Shown piece after piece: positions 7,550 to 16,313 of a stretch of DNA of 36,347 bases; the stretch's first letter is position 1, and every line of letters begins with the position of its first letter. Made by a program: the position numbers and the translations under genes. The notes below the pieces were generated by a model. It did not search any database, was not told the DNA's origin, and saw nothing but the letters and a program-made list of their open reading frames with translations. The stretch is from JBFKAV01 sp041621405 (GTDB taxonomy: Bacteria; Pseudomonadota; Alphaproteobacteria; Rhodobacterales; Rhodobacteraceae), in assembly GCA_041621405.1 (NCBI GenBank), contig JBFKAV010000016.1, positions 1-36,347 on the forward strand, written 5' to 3'.

Positions 7550-8328
7550 GGTGCGCCCGCGAGCGGATCGCCGAGGTAGAGGTTGAGCGCGCCGAGCCAG
7601 ACCTGGAGCAGCGCCGGGAGCGCGAGGAACATCAGCGCCAGCCCGCCGAAGGTGAGCGCCGGGGCGCCGACGAAGGCGACCATGAGCTGCGGCATCGCCC
7701 GGTTGATGACGCCGAGCGCCACGTTGTAGACGAGCGAGGCCACCACGAAGGGCGCGGCGAGCGTGAAGCCCATGGCGAAGGCCTCGGCGACGCGGAAGGT
7801 GCCCCACTCGGCGACCAGGCCGGGATGCGGGAAGACGCCCGGCGGGAAGGCGCCGTAGGAGGCGACCAGCGCCTCGGCGACGCGGATGTGGAGACCGGTG
7901 AGCACCGCGAGCGCCAGCCCGGCGATGGTCAGCAGGTGGGCAGTCGCCGGCTGCGGGTCGACCCCGGCGCTGCCGCCGAAGATCTGGGCGAGCGAGGTGG
8001 CCTGGGCGGCCATGGCGCCGGCCGTCTGCAGCGCGAGCACGAAGAGCCGGAGCCCCAGCCCGAGGACCAGCCCGACCGCCACCTCGGCGCCCCAGAGCCG
8101 CGCCAGCGCGGCAGGCTCGGCGCCGGCCGCCGGCAGAAGGGGCAAAACCGCGGGAGCGACGATGAGGGTGAAGGCGAGCGCCAGGCCGAGCCGCACCCGG
8201 CGCGGCACCGACTGCTCGCCGAAGGCCGGCAGCACCGCCATCGCCGCGCCGACGCGAAGCAGCACCACGAAGCCGTCGGCGAGCCCGTCGCGGCCGAGAT
8301 CGGCCAGCCGGGCGAGGTCCTCGATCAT
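7546..8328 (-). CDS. fliR: FliR, flagellar export gate membrane protein
   Basis: FliR is the third subunit of the FliPQR gate. The 260-residue protein has six hydrophobic segments. The segments LRVGAAMAVLPAFGEQSVPR near the N-terminus, FVLALQTAGAMAAQATSLAQ in the middle and NVALGVINRAMPQLMVAFVG in the C-terminal third are family features. Start 8328 overlaps the flhA stop (ATGA), and its own stop overlaps the flhB GTG. The order flhA-fliR-flhB is a tightly coupled export-gate set. Confidence 0.94.
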   Translation of the reverse strand: MIEDLARLADLGRDGLADGFVVLLRVGAAMAVLPAFGEQSVPRRVRLGLALAFTLIVAPAVLPLLPAAGAEPAALARLWGAEVAVGLVLGLGLRLFVLALQTAGAMAAQATSLAQIFGGSAGVDPQPATAHLLTIAGLALAVLTGLHIRVAEALVASYGAFPPGVFPHPGLVAEWGTFRVAEAFAMGFTLAAPFVVASLVYNVALGVINRAMPQLMVAFVGAPALTFGGLALMFLALPALLQVWLGALNLYLGDPLAGAP

Positions 8329-10418
8329 GCCTGCACCAGGCCGACAAGAGCGGGGCGCGCCTCGAGCCCGATCTCCTCGAACGACAGCACCGGCGCCGGG
8401 ATGCCCTTGGCCTTCAGGACGGTGCGCAGGAAGCGCCGGCGACGGGTCGAGGTCACCAGCGCCGGATTGGCGCCGCTGTCGCCGGCCTGGGCAAGCTTCT
8501 CGGCCACCGACCGGGCGAGCCGGTTGAAGTCCTCCGGCGGCAGCGCCACGTCGGCCTGACCGCGCTCGCCCTCGACCTCGAACTGCGCGAAGGTCGCCTC
8601 CCATTCCGGCGCGAGCTGCACCAGCGGGATCGTGCCGTCGGGCCGCCGGAGCTCGGCCACCAGCTGGAACCCGAGCCGGTGGCGAACGTGCTCGCAGATT
8701 GCCTCCGGCGGAGCGCCGGCGTGGCGCACCTCGGCGATCGCCTCGAGGATCAGCGCGAGGTTGCGGATCGAGACCCGTTCGTCGAGCAGGAGGCGCAGGA
8801 CGGCAAGCAGCGTGTCGACCGGCACCTTGTCTGGGATGAGCTCGTCGAGCATCCGCCGGTTGGCCTCGGCGCGGGCCGGGTCGGAGAGCCGCGAGAGCTC
8901 GTCGAGCAGGCGCCGCAGCGCCTTCAGCGTCAGGAGCCGCGGCAGGTTGCGCTTGATCACCTCGAGGAGGTGGGTCGCCAGCACCTCGGTCGGCGTCACC
9001 GCGGTGAGGCCGAGCAGCGCCGCCTCCTCCCGCGCCTCTGGCGGAATCCAGCGGGCGGGGGCGCCGTAGACCGGCTCCTTCACGTCCTCGCCCGGCGGCA
9101 GTTCGGCCTCGGCGCCGGCGGTCAGCGCCAGGATCGCCTCGGCGCGGACCCGGTTCCGCGCCTGCTCGACGCCCTGGATCCGCACCGAATAGGTGCCGGG
9201 CGGCAGGTTGGCGTTGTCGGTGAGCCTGAGCTCGGGGAGGATCACGCCGAAGGCCTGGGCCACGTGGCGCCGCATGTTGGCGATCCGCGCCTCGAGCCCG
9301 GTCGCCGGATCGAGCACCATCGACACGAGGTCGGGCGCGAACTCGACGTGGATGTCGTCGAGATCGAGGGTGTCGCCGAGCGGCCTCTCCGCCGGCGGCG
9401 CCGCGGCGGCCTCCTTGTCGCGGGCGGCGGCGCCGGCGCGGGCGGCCTTCGCCCGGTGGGTGTGCCAGGCAAACCAGCCGACGGCGAGGGCACCGGCGAG
9501 GAAGGGCAAGAAGGGCAGACCGGGCACGAAGGCGAAGAGCGCCATCAGCACCGCCACGGTGGCGAGCGCCGCCGGGTAGCGGCCGAGCTGGGTGGCGATC
9601 GCGGTGTCGGTGGCGCCGGTGGCGCCGCCGCGGGCCAGCAAGAGCGCCGAGGCGATCGAGATGATCACCGCCGGGATCTGGCTGACCAGCCCGTCGCCCA
9701 CGGTGAGGATCGCGTAGGTCTCGAAGGCGGCGGCCACCGGCATGCCGTGGATGACGCTGCCCATCACCAGCCCCATCACCAGGTTGAGGAGCGTGATCAG
9801 CAGGCCCGCCACCGCGTCGCCCTTGACGAACTTCGACGCGCCGTCGAGCGAGCCGAAGAAGGTGGTCTCCTGCTGCTCGCGCTCGCGCCGCGCCTTTGCC
9901 TCCCTGTGGTCGATGGCGCCGGCCGACATGTCGCTGTCGATGGCGAGCTGCTTGCCGGGCATGCCGTCGAGCGCGAAGCGTGCGCCGACCTCGGCCATCC
10001 GCCCGGCGCCCTTGGTGATCACCACGAAGTTCACGATCAGGAGCACGCAAAAGACGACGAGGCCGAGAAACGCGCTGCCGCCCATGATGAACATCGCCAC
10101 CCCCTCGATCACGTCGCCGGCGGCGTCGGTGCCGGTGTGGCCCTGGCCGATGATCAGCTTGGTCGAGGAGACGTTGAGCGAAAGCCTCAGCATCAGCGAG
10201 GCGAGGAGCACGGTCGGGAAGGCCGAGAAGTCGAGCGGCCGCTCGATGAAAAGCGTGACGGTGAAGATCAGGATCGCCAGCGCGAAGGAGGCGGCGAGGC
10301 CGACGTCGAGCACCCAGGCCGGCACAGGCAGGATCATCATCACGATCACCGCCATCAGCGCCAGCGCCAGGAGCACGGTGGGCTGGAAGAGCCGCGCGGG
10401 CCTGAGGTCAGCCGGCAT
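8325..10418 (-). CDS. flhA: FlhA, flagellar export gate protein
   Basis: FlhA forms the nonameric export channel and docks chaperone-substrate complexes in its cytoplasmic domain. The protein is 697 residues, normal for the family. The N-terminal 310 residues hold about eight membrane helices; the family signature GARFALDGMPGKQLAIDSDM is near residues 145-164. The soluble half (about 330-697) begins DTLDLDDIHVEFAPDLVSMV and includes IRIQGVEQARNRVRAE-like and EVIKRNLPRLLTL segments. It overlaps the upstream transglycosylase gene by 11 bases and fliR by four. Confidence 0.96.
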   Translation of the reverse strand: MPADLRPARLFQPTVLLALALMAVIVMMILPVPAWVLDVGLAASFALAILIFTVTLFIERPLDFSAFPTVLLASLMLRLSLNVSSTKLIIGQGHTGTDAAGDVIEGVAMFIMGGSAFLGLVVFCVLLIVNFVVITKGAGRMAEVGARFALDGMPGKQLAIDSDMSAGAIDHREAKARREREQQETTFFGSLDGASKFVKGDAVAGLLITLLNLVMGLVMGSVIHGMPVAAAFETYAILTVGDGLVSQIPAVIISIASALLLARGGATGATDTAIATQLGRYPAALATVAVLMALFAFVPGLPFLPFLAGALAVGWFAWHTHRAKAARAGAAARDKEAAAAPPAERPLGDTLDLDDIHVEFAPDLVSMVLDPATGLEARIANMRRHVAQAFGVILPELRLTDNANLPPGTYSVRIQGVEQARNRVRAEAILALTAGAEAELPPGEDVKEPVYGAPARWIPPEAREEAALLGLTAVTPTEVLATHLLEVIKRNLPRLLTLKALRRLLDELSRLSDPARAEANRRMLDELIPDKVPVDTLLAVLRLLLDERVSIRNLALILEAIAEVRHAGAPPEAICEHVRHRLGFQLVAELRRPDGTIPLVQLAPEWEATFAQFEVEGERGQADVALPPEDFNRLARSVAEKLAQAGDSGANPALVTSTRRRRFLRTVLKAKGIPAPVLSFEEIGLEARPALVGLVQA

Positions 10419-11262
10419 CGGCGTCCTCCGCCACCGGGCGTCCGCCCGCGGGGTCGATCAGCCTGCCGCCGGCCGCCGGCGCGAGCGGCACCAGCGAGCC
10501 GAGGCCCATGGGCGCGACGGCGGCCTGCAGGAGCGCGAAGTTGTTGACCCGGACCGGCGCCCGCTCGGGCCCGGGCGCCGCGCCAGGCACCTCGGCGGCG
10601 GCGAGCCGCGGCAGCTCCTCCGGCGGCGGCGCGCCGTCGAGTCGGGCGCGGAAGCGGTCGAAGCGGGCGCGGTAGCGGTCGGCGTATTCCCGGGTGCGGG
10701 AGTGGTAGGCGCCTGCGGCGCGGCTCCAGTCGCCGGTCTCGCCGTGGAGTTCGGAGAGGAAGCGCGCGGCGTAGCGGGCGTTGACCAGCGGGTCGAACAT
10801 TTCCTCGATCGAGGCGAAGTGCTGGCCGTGCCAGCGGTAGTTGATCTGGAAGCAACCCACGTCGTAGCTGCGCGCGCCGCGCTGGTGGTGGCGGAAGGCA
10901 TAGGCGCGCGCCTCGTTCTCGCTGTCGAACCAGACCCCGGCGCCTTCCATGTTGACCGTCCAGGGCCAGGGCTTGAAGCCGCCGCCGCGCCGCCGCCCGG
11001 TCTCGGTCAGCGAGATCGCGCGAAGCACCGAGAGCGGCACACCGCTCTCGCGCGCCGCCTGCGCTGCCGCGGCCTCGCAGAGGAGCGCGGGGTCGGCGGC
11101 GGCCGGCGGATCGGCCGCGGCGAGCTCAGCCCCGGCCGGACCGGTCCAGGCTAGCGTGGCAAGCAGCGCCGAGAGCACTGCGGCGATGAGGACCGCGGCG
11201 CGCTTAGGCCGCCGCGTGGATGGCGTTGCGCGCCCGGAAGCGGGTGCACTGCGCCTGCGCAT
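10408..11262 (-). CDS. SLT-type lytic transglycosylase of the flagellar cluster
   Basis: This is a secreted peptidoglycan-cleaving enzyme of the soluble lytic transglycosylase type. With the start at 11262 it is 284 residues, with a signal peptide ending near AGA-EL (residue 46). The SLT domain covers about residues 60-200: catalytic Glu in AISLTETG (Glu87), GCFQINYRWHG at 136-146 and AAGAYHSRTREYA at 182-194. In Rhodobacter, where FlgJ lacks a muramidase domain, a separate transglycosylase (SltF) opens the wall for the rod; the location before flhA fits that job. The start is uncertain: no good ribosome site precedes 11262, and the frame is open to an ATG at 11613 preceded by GGGGAGAG, but that extension would bury the signal peptide. 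Confidence 0.82.
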   Translation of the reverse strand: MRRRSAPASGRATPSTRRPKRAAVLIAAVLSALLATLAWTGPAGAELAAADPPAAADPALLCEAAAAQAARESGVPLSVLRAISLTETGRRRGGGFKPWPWTVNMEGAGVWFDSENEARAYAFRHHQRGARSYDVGCFQINYRWHGQHFASIEEMFDPLVNARYAARFLSELHGETGDWSRAAGAYHSRTREYADRYRARFDRFRARLDGAPPPEELPRLAAAEVPGAAPGPERAPVRVNNFALLQAAVAPMGLGSLVPLAPAAGGRLIDPAGGRPVAEDADAG

Positions 11263-11727
11263 TCGGCGCGGACGAATGCTCGGAGGGTGCCCTGGGCCGC
11301 CGGCAATCGGTGCTGCTGGGAACTGAGCTCGACGCCCATCGGTGTTGCGTGACGGCCCTCGGCCGGCCGTCTCCCGGGTCGTTGAGGCGACCACGCAGAG
11401 CCGGGCCAGCGGGTCGGTTGAAGGCGCCGCGAGAGGGCCGGCCCGCGAGCCCGCCGGGAATGCGATCCGTGCTGCAAGTGTCCGATCGGAGCCAGGCGCG
11501 GTGCCAGGCGCGCGCCCGGCCGCCATGGACTGACCGGAGCCGCGAAACGCGCCCCGCGGTGCCGTGACCGCGTGGGCGGCTGCATCTTGCCGACGCGCGG
11601 CCTTGTCGCTCATCTCGCTCTCCCCACAGTTCTTGCAGGAGCTTCGCCGCCGACCCTAGGCGGCAGGTCTTTCGATTCGGTAAGTGCCGGCGGGCTGCGA
11701 TTGCGGTCGCGGCGGGGCCCGTCCCAC
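11263..11727. other. 465-base gap between the AMIN-like gene and the transglycosylase gene
   Basis: No convincing gene is seen here. On the leftward strand the transglycosylase frame stays open up to an ATG at 11613 with a fair ribosome site, but the translated stretch is low-complexity Ala/Arg/Pro/Gly sequence. Two stems are visible: 11351-11371 (GACGGCC pairing with GGCCGTC) and 11646-11664 (GCCGCC with GGCGGC); neither is followed by a T-run. No TTAA-type CtrA site is present, unlike the other flagellar promoter regions. It may contain the promoter of the transglycosylase-flhA-fliR-flhB unit. Confidence 0.5.
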
Positions 11728-14325
11728 TCAGGACGGATCGGCGAGGAATGGCGTTCGGGCGAGGACGCTGTCCACCGTCTCCCGCGCGGCGGCAGCCGAG
11801 GCGAGTGCAGCGCGGGCCGCCGCGACGCGGCCGGGTGGCACCGCTTGGGCATCGTCGCCCGTTGCCGCTTCCGCCGCCGCGGCACCGGGCCCGCCCGGCT
11901 CCGGCGCCGGCGGTCCCGCGCTCCTGGTCACGGCTTCGGCGTGCCGCGCTTCGGCGAGGCGGCGCAACGCCGGATCGTCGCTGGCGGCCAGAAGATCCCA
12001 GGCGCCGGCGATCCAGGCCGCGCGCTCGGCGGCGTCGGGATCGGCCGCCGCGGCGAAACGTTGGGCCGCGCCGCGGGGGTCGCCGAGCGCAAGGAGCGCC
12101 CGCGCCCGCAGGCGCTCGGCCTCGGGCCCGTCGAGCGGCACCAGGGCACCGAAGGCCTCGGCCGGCGCGCCGCTGCCGATGAGCGCCTCGGCGCGGGCGA
12201 TGATCGCCGCCTCGTCCTGCCCCGCGGCCGGCAGGTAGCGCAGCGCCTCCTCGGGAAAGCCCAGGCCGGTGAGTCGCCGCGCCAGCGCCGCGGAGACTCC
12301 AACCGGCAATCCGGCGCCGGCCAGCCGGTCGCGGGTGGCGAAGGCCTGGCGCAGGAACTCGCCGTCCTGCGCGCCGGCGGCGAGACCGGCGGCGAAGTCC
12401 GCCCAGAGCTCCGGGCCGGCGGGCGCGCCGTCGTGTTCCAGCCGGAGGATCGCTGTGCGTGCAGCCTCGAAATCGCCCGCCGCGAGAAGCCCGCGCAGTG
12501 CGAGAAGGGCGAGATCGGCCCCGGTCTCGGTGTCGGCGATCTCGAAGGCGATCGCCGCGGCGGTTTCCGCGCCCTTCGGCGGAACGCGGCCGGCGTCGAG
12601 CTCGGTCTCGAGATACGTCCTGTAGGCCTCGGCGGCGATGCCGTCGTCGGCGGTGACCAGCGCCTCGAGGGCCGCCGGAGCGCCGGGGTCGCCCTCGGCG
12701 AGGGCGAGCCGCGCGTCGAGCAGCACCAGCGCGTCGCCGTGCTCGCCCGGGGCGCGGGTGACGGCATTGCGGAGCCGGATCGCCGTCTCGCGGTCGCCTT
12801 GGTCGAGGAAGCGCGTGGCGAGGCCGGGGCCGAGGTGGCGGCGCAGGTGCAGCGGCAGCGCGGAGAAGGCGGCCAGGATCGCCCGCGGGTTCGTCCACAG
12901 GCCCGGATGCGGCCCGCCTTCGGCAAGCACCGACCAGAGCGCGACCGGGCCGGCGCAGCTGGCCTGACCGGAAAGCAGCCCGGGAAGACCCGCGCCGCCG
13001 CCGTCGAGGATTTCCGCGATAAGGGAGACCAGTTCGGCCTCGGGCCGTTGCGACTCGAAGGCGGCGAGGGTGGCCTTCGCCTCGGCACCGAAGCCGAGAT
13101 AGAGATAGTAGCGCGCGAGCGCGAGGACGGCCTCGGGATCCGGCCGGTCGAACTCGCCCACCAGGTCCTTGCGCCGCGCGGTGATGCCTTCGGCCGGGTC
13201 GCGGGGATCGCCCCAGGCGGCGAGATCGACGCTCGCGTCGGGAAGGCAGGCGAGGCCGTCGTCGGTGACCGAACGGCGCGAGGGCGCGGCGCCGGAATCG
13301 CGGTCGATGCTGGTCTCCGCCTCGAGCCGCACATGCGCCTCTGGCGCCGGGGGCTCGGGCGCGGGCAGGGGCGCGGTGTCTTCCGTTGCGGCCGCCGAAC
13401 GCTCCGACTGGCTCCGCCGCAGCCGGTCGAGCGCCGGCAGGTCGGCCTCGAGCAGGCCCTGCGCGGCGGCTCGGGCGAGTTCCTCCAGCAGCACGGCTTC
13501 CTGCGCGGTGATCCGCTCGGCCGCCGGATCCGATGCCGGCACCGCCGGCTCCGCCAATGGCGCGGCGGCCGTCCGCTCCGCGGCCCAGGGCCCTTGCGCA
13601 AGAGGGTGAAGGCGACGTTGCCAGGGGTGAACTCGACTGGCGAAGCCGGGCGACTCTGCCGGCGCCGCCGTATCGCCCCCGGTGTCGGCTGCGGCCTCGG
13701 GCGCCGCTGCGGGTGCAGGCTCCTTGCCGGCGCTGACGGCGGACGCGCCAGCGACGTCCGCGGCGGCCGCGGGACGTGCCGGGATGAAGACGCCCGGCCC
13801 GGGGCTGCCGACACCGGAGAGGAGGCGTGGCATGGTGCTCGCCGCCGCCAGCGGCGGTGGCTCGGGCGCCGGTTCTGCTGCCGTTGCGGTCTGCGTCGGC
13901 GGCGCGTCGTCATGCGGCGGGGCGAGGGCCGCCTCGAAGCGAGACCCGGCGGGGGCCGGGCCGTCCAGCACGTCGACGACGATCCAGCTTTGGTTGAAGT
14001 CCATCGCCGTGGCGTGGCAGTCGCAGGCGAGCTCCAGCGTCAGCCGGGGCTGGCCGGGCTCCTGGCGCAACGCCGCGATCCGGGCGCGCGAGATCAGCCG
14101 GTAGACCTGCGAGAGGTCGAACCCGAGCTCCGGCCGCGCCACCTCCAGCGCGTAGCCGCCCTCGACACGGCCGAGCCGCCAGGCGGCGGGCTCGGCGAGC
14201 TCGACGACGAGCCGGGTGCGGTCAGGGTGGTCGCCGGAGCGGACCCGCGCCGTCTCGGCCGCGGCCGCCACCGGCACGCCGAGGGCGAGCGCGAGCGCCA
14301 GCGCGAGGCGCAGCGGGCCGCTCAT
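11728..14325 (-). CDS. Large secreted protein with AMIN-like N-terminus and helical repeats, coupled to motA
   Basis: I do not know a named function for this 865-residue protein. Visible parts: a signal peptide (1-23, ending AAAA-ET); a beta-rich domain at about 24-125 with the pattern of AMIN domains (RLVVELAEPAAWRLGR, GFDLSQVYRLISRARIAALR), including a Cys-Asp-Cys pair at 101-103; an Ala/Pro/Glu-rich disordered region at about 126-330; and a helical, TPR- or Sel1-like repeat region from about 400 to the C-terminus (ALARYYLYLGFGAEAKATLA, then LALRGLLAAGDFEAARTAIL). AMIN domains bind peptidoglycan in other envelope machines. Its start overlaps the motA stop (ATGA), so it is probably made with MotA and acts in the periplasm near the stator. 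Function is inference. Confidence 0.85.
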   Translation of the reverse strand: MSGPLRLALALALALGVPVAAAAETARVRSGDHPDRTRLVVELAEPAAWRLGRVEGGYALEVARPELGFDLSQVYRLISRARIAALRQEPGQPRLTLELACDCHATAMDFNQSWIVVDVLDGPAPAGSRFEAALAPPHDDAPPTQTATAAEPAPEPPPLAAASTMPRLLSGVGSPGPGVFIPARPAAAADVAGASAVSAGKEPAPAAAPEAAADTGGDTAAPAESPGFASRVHPWQRRLHPLAQGPWAAERTAAAPLAEPAVPASDPAAERITAQEAVLLEELARAAAQGLLEADLPALDRLRRSQSERSAAATEDTAPLPAPEPPAPEAHVRLEAETSIDRDSGAAPSRRSVTDDGLACLPDASVDLAAWGDPRDPAEGITARRKDLVGEFDRPDPEAVLALARYYLYLGFGAEAKATLAAFESQRPEAELVSLIAEILDGGGAGLPGLLSGQASCAGPVALWSVLAEGGPHPGLWTNPRAILAAFSALPLHLRRHLGPGLATRFLDQGDRETAIRLRNAVTRAPGEHGDALVLLDARLALAEGDPGAPAALEALVTADDGIAAEAYRTYLETELDAGRVPPKGAETAAAIAFEIADTETGADLALLALRGLLAAGDFEAARTAILRLEHDGAPAGPELWADFAAGLAAGAQDGEFLRQAFATRDRLAGAGLPVGVSAALARRLTGLGFPEEALRYLPAAGQDEAAIIARAEALIGSGAPAEAFGALVPLDGPEAERLRARALLALGDPRGAAQRFAAAADPDAAERAAWIAGAWDLLAASDDPALRRLAEARHAEAVTRSAGPPAPEPGGPGAAAAEAATGDDAQAVPPGRVAAARAALASAAAARETVDSVLARTPFLADPS

Positions 14326-15227
14326 GCCGCCTCCTGCTTCAGCCCCTTCAGCGCCTCCTCGAGGTCGCCGAAGCTCGGCCGGTAGTGACCGGGCGTGTTC
14401 TGGCGCCCGACCTCGATGCAGATGTTGGGCGCATGGGTGTAGAGGTTGGCCACCAGCACTTCCCGGATGAGCTGGTAGAAGTGCCGGTCCTCGTTGACCA
14501 CGGCGCCCATCTTCGTGGCGAAGGGGCCGACGATGCCATAGGCCAGGAACACGCCGAGGAAGGTTCCGACCAGCGCGCCGCCGATCAGCTTGCCGAGGAT
14601 CTCAGGCGGCTGGTCGATCGAGCCCATGGTCTTGATCACGCCGAGCACGGCGGCGACGATGCCGAGCGCGGGCAGGCCGTCGGCCATGGTCTGCAGCGCG
14701 TGGCTGGGGTGCATCGCGTGGTGGTAATGCGCCTCCATCCGCTTCTCGAGCACCTCCTCCACCTGGTGCGGATCGTCGTAGTTCATCGCCGCGGCGCGCA
14801 GCGTGTCGCAGATCAGCTCCACCGCCTCGTAATCGGCCTGGATCTTCGGATAGCGGCCGAACAGCGCCGAGGTCTCCGGTGATTCGATCTGCTCCTCGAG
14901 GCCGAGCGGATTGGTGCGCGCGAGCCGCAGCAGCTCGAACAGCAGGCAGAGGAGGTCGCGGTAGTCGGCCGGCTTCCACTTCGGGCCTCGGAACACGCCG
15001 CCGATCGCCTTGGCGGAGTGCTTCACCGTCGAGACCTCGTTGGAGATCAGGAAAGCCCCGACCGCGGCACCGAGGATCATCGTCATCTCGTAGGGCAGCG
15101 AGTGCAGGATGATCTCGAGCTTGCCGCCGGCCAGCATGTAGCCGCCGAACACCAGCACGAAGACCAGTACGATACCGATGGCTCCGAACACGTCCGCCCA
15201 CTCCTCCGGCTGGATTGCGAGGGGCAT
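14322..15227 (-). CDS. motA: MotA, stator proton-channel subunit
   Basis: MotA is the inner-membrane stator subunit that pushes on the rotor as protons pass. The protein is 301 residues with four membrane helices (about 14-33, 47-63, 184-203, 216-236). Residues matching functional positions of enterobacterial MotA are seen: Arg104 and Glu111/Glu112 in the cytoplasmic loop (LARTNPLGLEEQ), Pro186 in DGLPALGIVAAVLGVIKTMG and Pro235 in YGIVGPFATKM. The sequence of about ten residues before the first helix is longer than in Escherichia coli. GAGG abuts the ATG at 15227, so the start is a little uncertain. motB is not adjacent; it is at 25729-26595. Confidence 0.95.
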   Translation of the reverse strand: MPLAIQPEEWADVFGAIGIVLVFVLVFGGYMLAGGKLEIILHSLPYEMTMILGAAVGAFLISNEVSTVKHSAKAIGGVFRGPKWKPADYRDLLCLLFELLRLARTNPLGLEEQIESPETSALFGRYPKIQADYEAVELICDTLRAAAMNYDDPHQVEEVLEKRMEAHYHHAMHPSHALQTMADGLPALGIVAAVLGVIKTMGSIDQPPEILGKLIGGALVGTFLGVFLAYGIVGPFATKMGAVVNEDRHFYQLIREVLVANLYTHAPNICIEVGRQNTPGHYRPSFGDLEEALKGLKQEAA

Positions 15228-15264
15228 CCTCGCCCGGCCCGGTAAAGAAATCGTCAGCCCGGCC

Positions 15265-15894
15265 TCACTCCTGCGCCAGCCCGGCGTTGCGGCCGGCGAG
15301 CACGACGCTCAGCGCGTAGGCCTTCTCCGGCGGCAGGCCGGAAAGCACCGCCGCGGCGGCGTCGGCGCGCATCCGGCCGAGGAAGCCGGCGGCGAAGTTC
15401 GGATCCATCTGCTCGAAGAGCGCCGCCGCCTCGGCGGGCTTCATTGCCTCGTACATCGCGGTGAGCCGGGCGACGTCCTCCTCGGCCGCGGTGTCGGCCA
15501 GCGCCAGCAAGTCGCGCAGGCTGCCCTCGGCCTCGGCCATCGCGGCGAGCCCGCCCCGAACCTCCTCCTCGGCCACCGCGAGCGCCTGCTCGCGCTCGGC
15601 GAGCCGGGTTTCGGCCTCGGCGAGGCGCGCCTCGCGGACGCGCAGGGCGGCGAGCAGCTCCTCGACGCCGGGCGTCGCCTCCGACCGATTCGGCGCGGCC
15701 GCGGTGGCGGCGGTGGCGAGCGCGCCGATCTCGCGCGCTATGGCGAGCCCGGCGCCGTCGCCGAGCCGGGCCAGGCCGGAGGCGAAGAGGAACGCCGCGA
15801 TCACCCAGAGCACCCGCCCGGCACGGCGCGCCCGCCGGCGCGGCGCCGCCGGCGTTTCGGCGGCGACCTTTCTGCCGCGCCGCAGGAACCTCAT
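15265..15894 (-). CDS. MotE-like protein (MgtE N-domain-like)
   Basis: The 209-residue protein has a basic N-terminus, one membrane helix or uncleaved signal (about 28-47), a Glu/Ala-rich coiled coil (about 75-130, REARLAEAETRLAEREQAL) and a C-terminal domain (about 140-205, LTAMYEAMKPAEAAALFEQM and FLGRMRADAAAAVLSGLPPE) that resembles the MgtE intracellular N-domain. This layout is that of the COG3334 MotE family; in Sinorhizobium MotE is a periplasmic chaperone of the motor protein MotC. Here it sits directly before motA, so a motor-assembly role is likely. Its start overlaps the preceding gene by four bases. Confidence 0.8.
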   Translation of the reverse strand: MRFLRRGRKVAAETPAAPRRRARRAGRVLWVIAAFLFASGLARLGDGAGLAIAREIGALATAATAAAPNRSEATPGVEELLAALRVREARLAEAETRLAEREQALAVAEEEVRGGLAAMAEAEGSLRDLLALADTAAEEDVARLTAMYEAMKPAEAAALFEQMDPNFAAGFLGRMRADAAAAVLSGLPPEKAYALSVVLAGRNAGLAQE

Positions 15895-16304
15895 TCGGCG
15901 GCCTCCACCCGCGCGCCCGCATGGCGGAAGGTCGGCGCCGCCTCCGGCCCGGACCGGGCGCCACCACTCGGCCGGCGCCAGACCACGCGGCGCGCGCGTC
16001 CGGTCTCGGTTCCGCCCTCTTCGGGCAGGTCGTGCATCGCGGCGAGCAGGATCTCGAGCCGCTCGCGCACGCCCTCGGCACGCGCGGTCGTGGCCTCGAG
16101 CGATTCGGCCGAGGCGCCGGCCGCGGCACGCGCCCGTTCCAGGGCCTTGGTCATGTCATCGACCTGCGCCGAGAGCACGGCGACGGCGCCCCCCACGCCG
16201 TTCTCGAGATCGTTGAACTTCCTCAGCCGCCGCGACAGCACCAGGCAGTAAAGCCCGGCGGCGAGCGCCCCGGCGATCAGAAGGATATCGGCGATCAGAG
16301 CCAT
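15891..16304 (-). CDS. Small membrane-anchored protein, DUF6468-like
   Basis: A 137-residue protein with one N-terminal membrane helix (about 5-23), the motif LSRRLRKFNDLENGVGGAVA just after it, a helical section (about 45-90, VDDMTKALERARAAAGASAE) and a disordered Arg/Pro-rich tail. Such proteins lie beside fliL and motE in alphaproteobacterial flagellar clusters; I recall the name DUF6468 for this family but could not check it. It lies 9 bases after fliL and overlaps the motE-like gene. A role with FliL at the stator is inferred from position. Confidence 0.75.
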   Translation of the reverse strand: MALIADILLIAGALAAGLYCLVLSRRLRKFNDLENGVGGAVAVLSAQVDDMTKALERARAAAGASAESLEATTARAEGVRERLEILLAAMHDLPEEGGTETGRARRVVWRRPSGGARSGPEAAPTFRHAGARVEAAE

Positions 16305-16313
16305 CCTGGCCTC

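Noticed and set aside
8679..10547. Open frame of 622 codons on the plus strand opposite flhA
   Set aside because: His/Arg/Gly/Glu-rich shadow; flhA on the other strand is unmistakable.
11510..11535. TGGCAC-like sequence resembling a sigma-54 promoter
   Set aside because: The TTGC element at the right spacing is missing.
11572..14385. Open frame of 937 codons on the plus strand opposite the AMIN-like gene
   Set aside because: Arg/Gly-rich translation without motifs; it mirrors the third-position GC bias of the gene on the other strand, which has a signal peptide and a coupled start.
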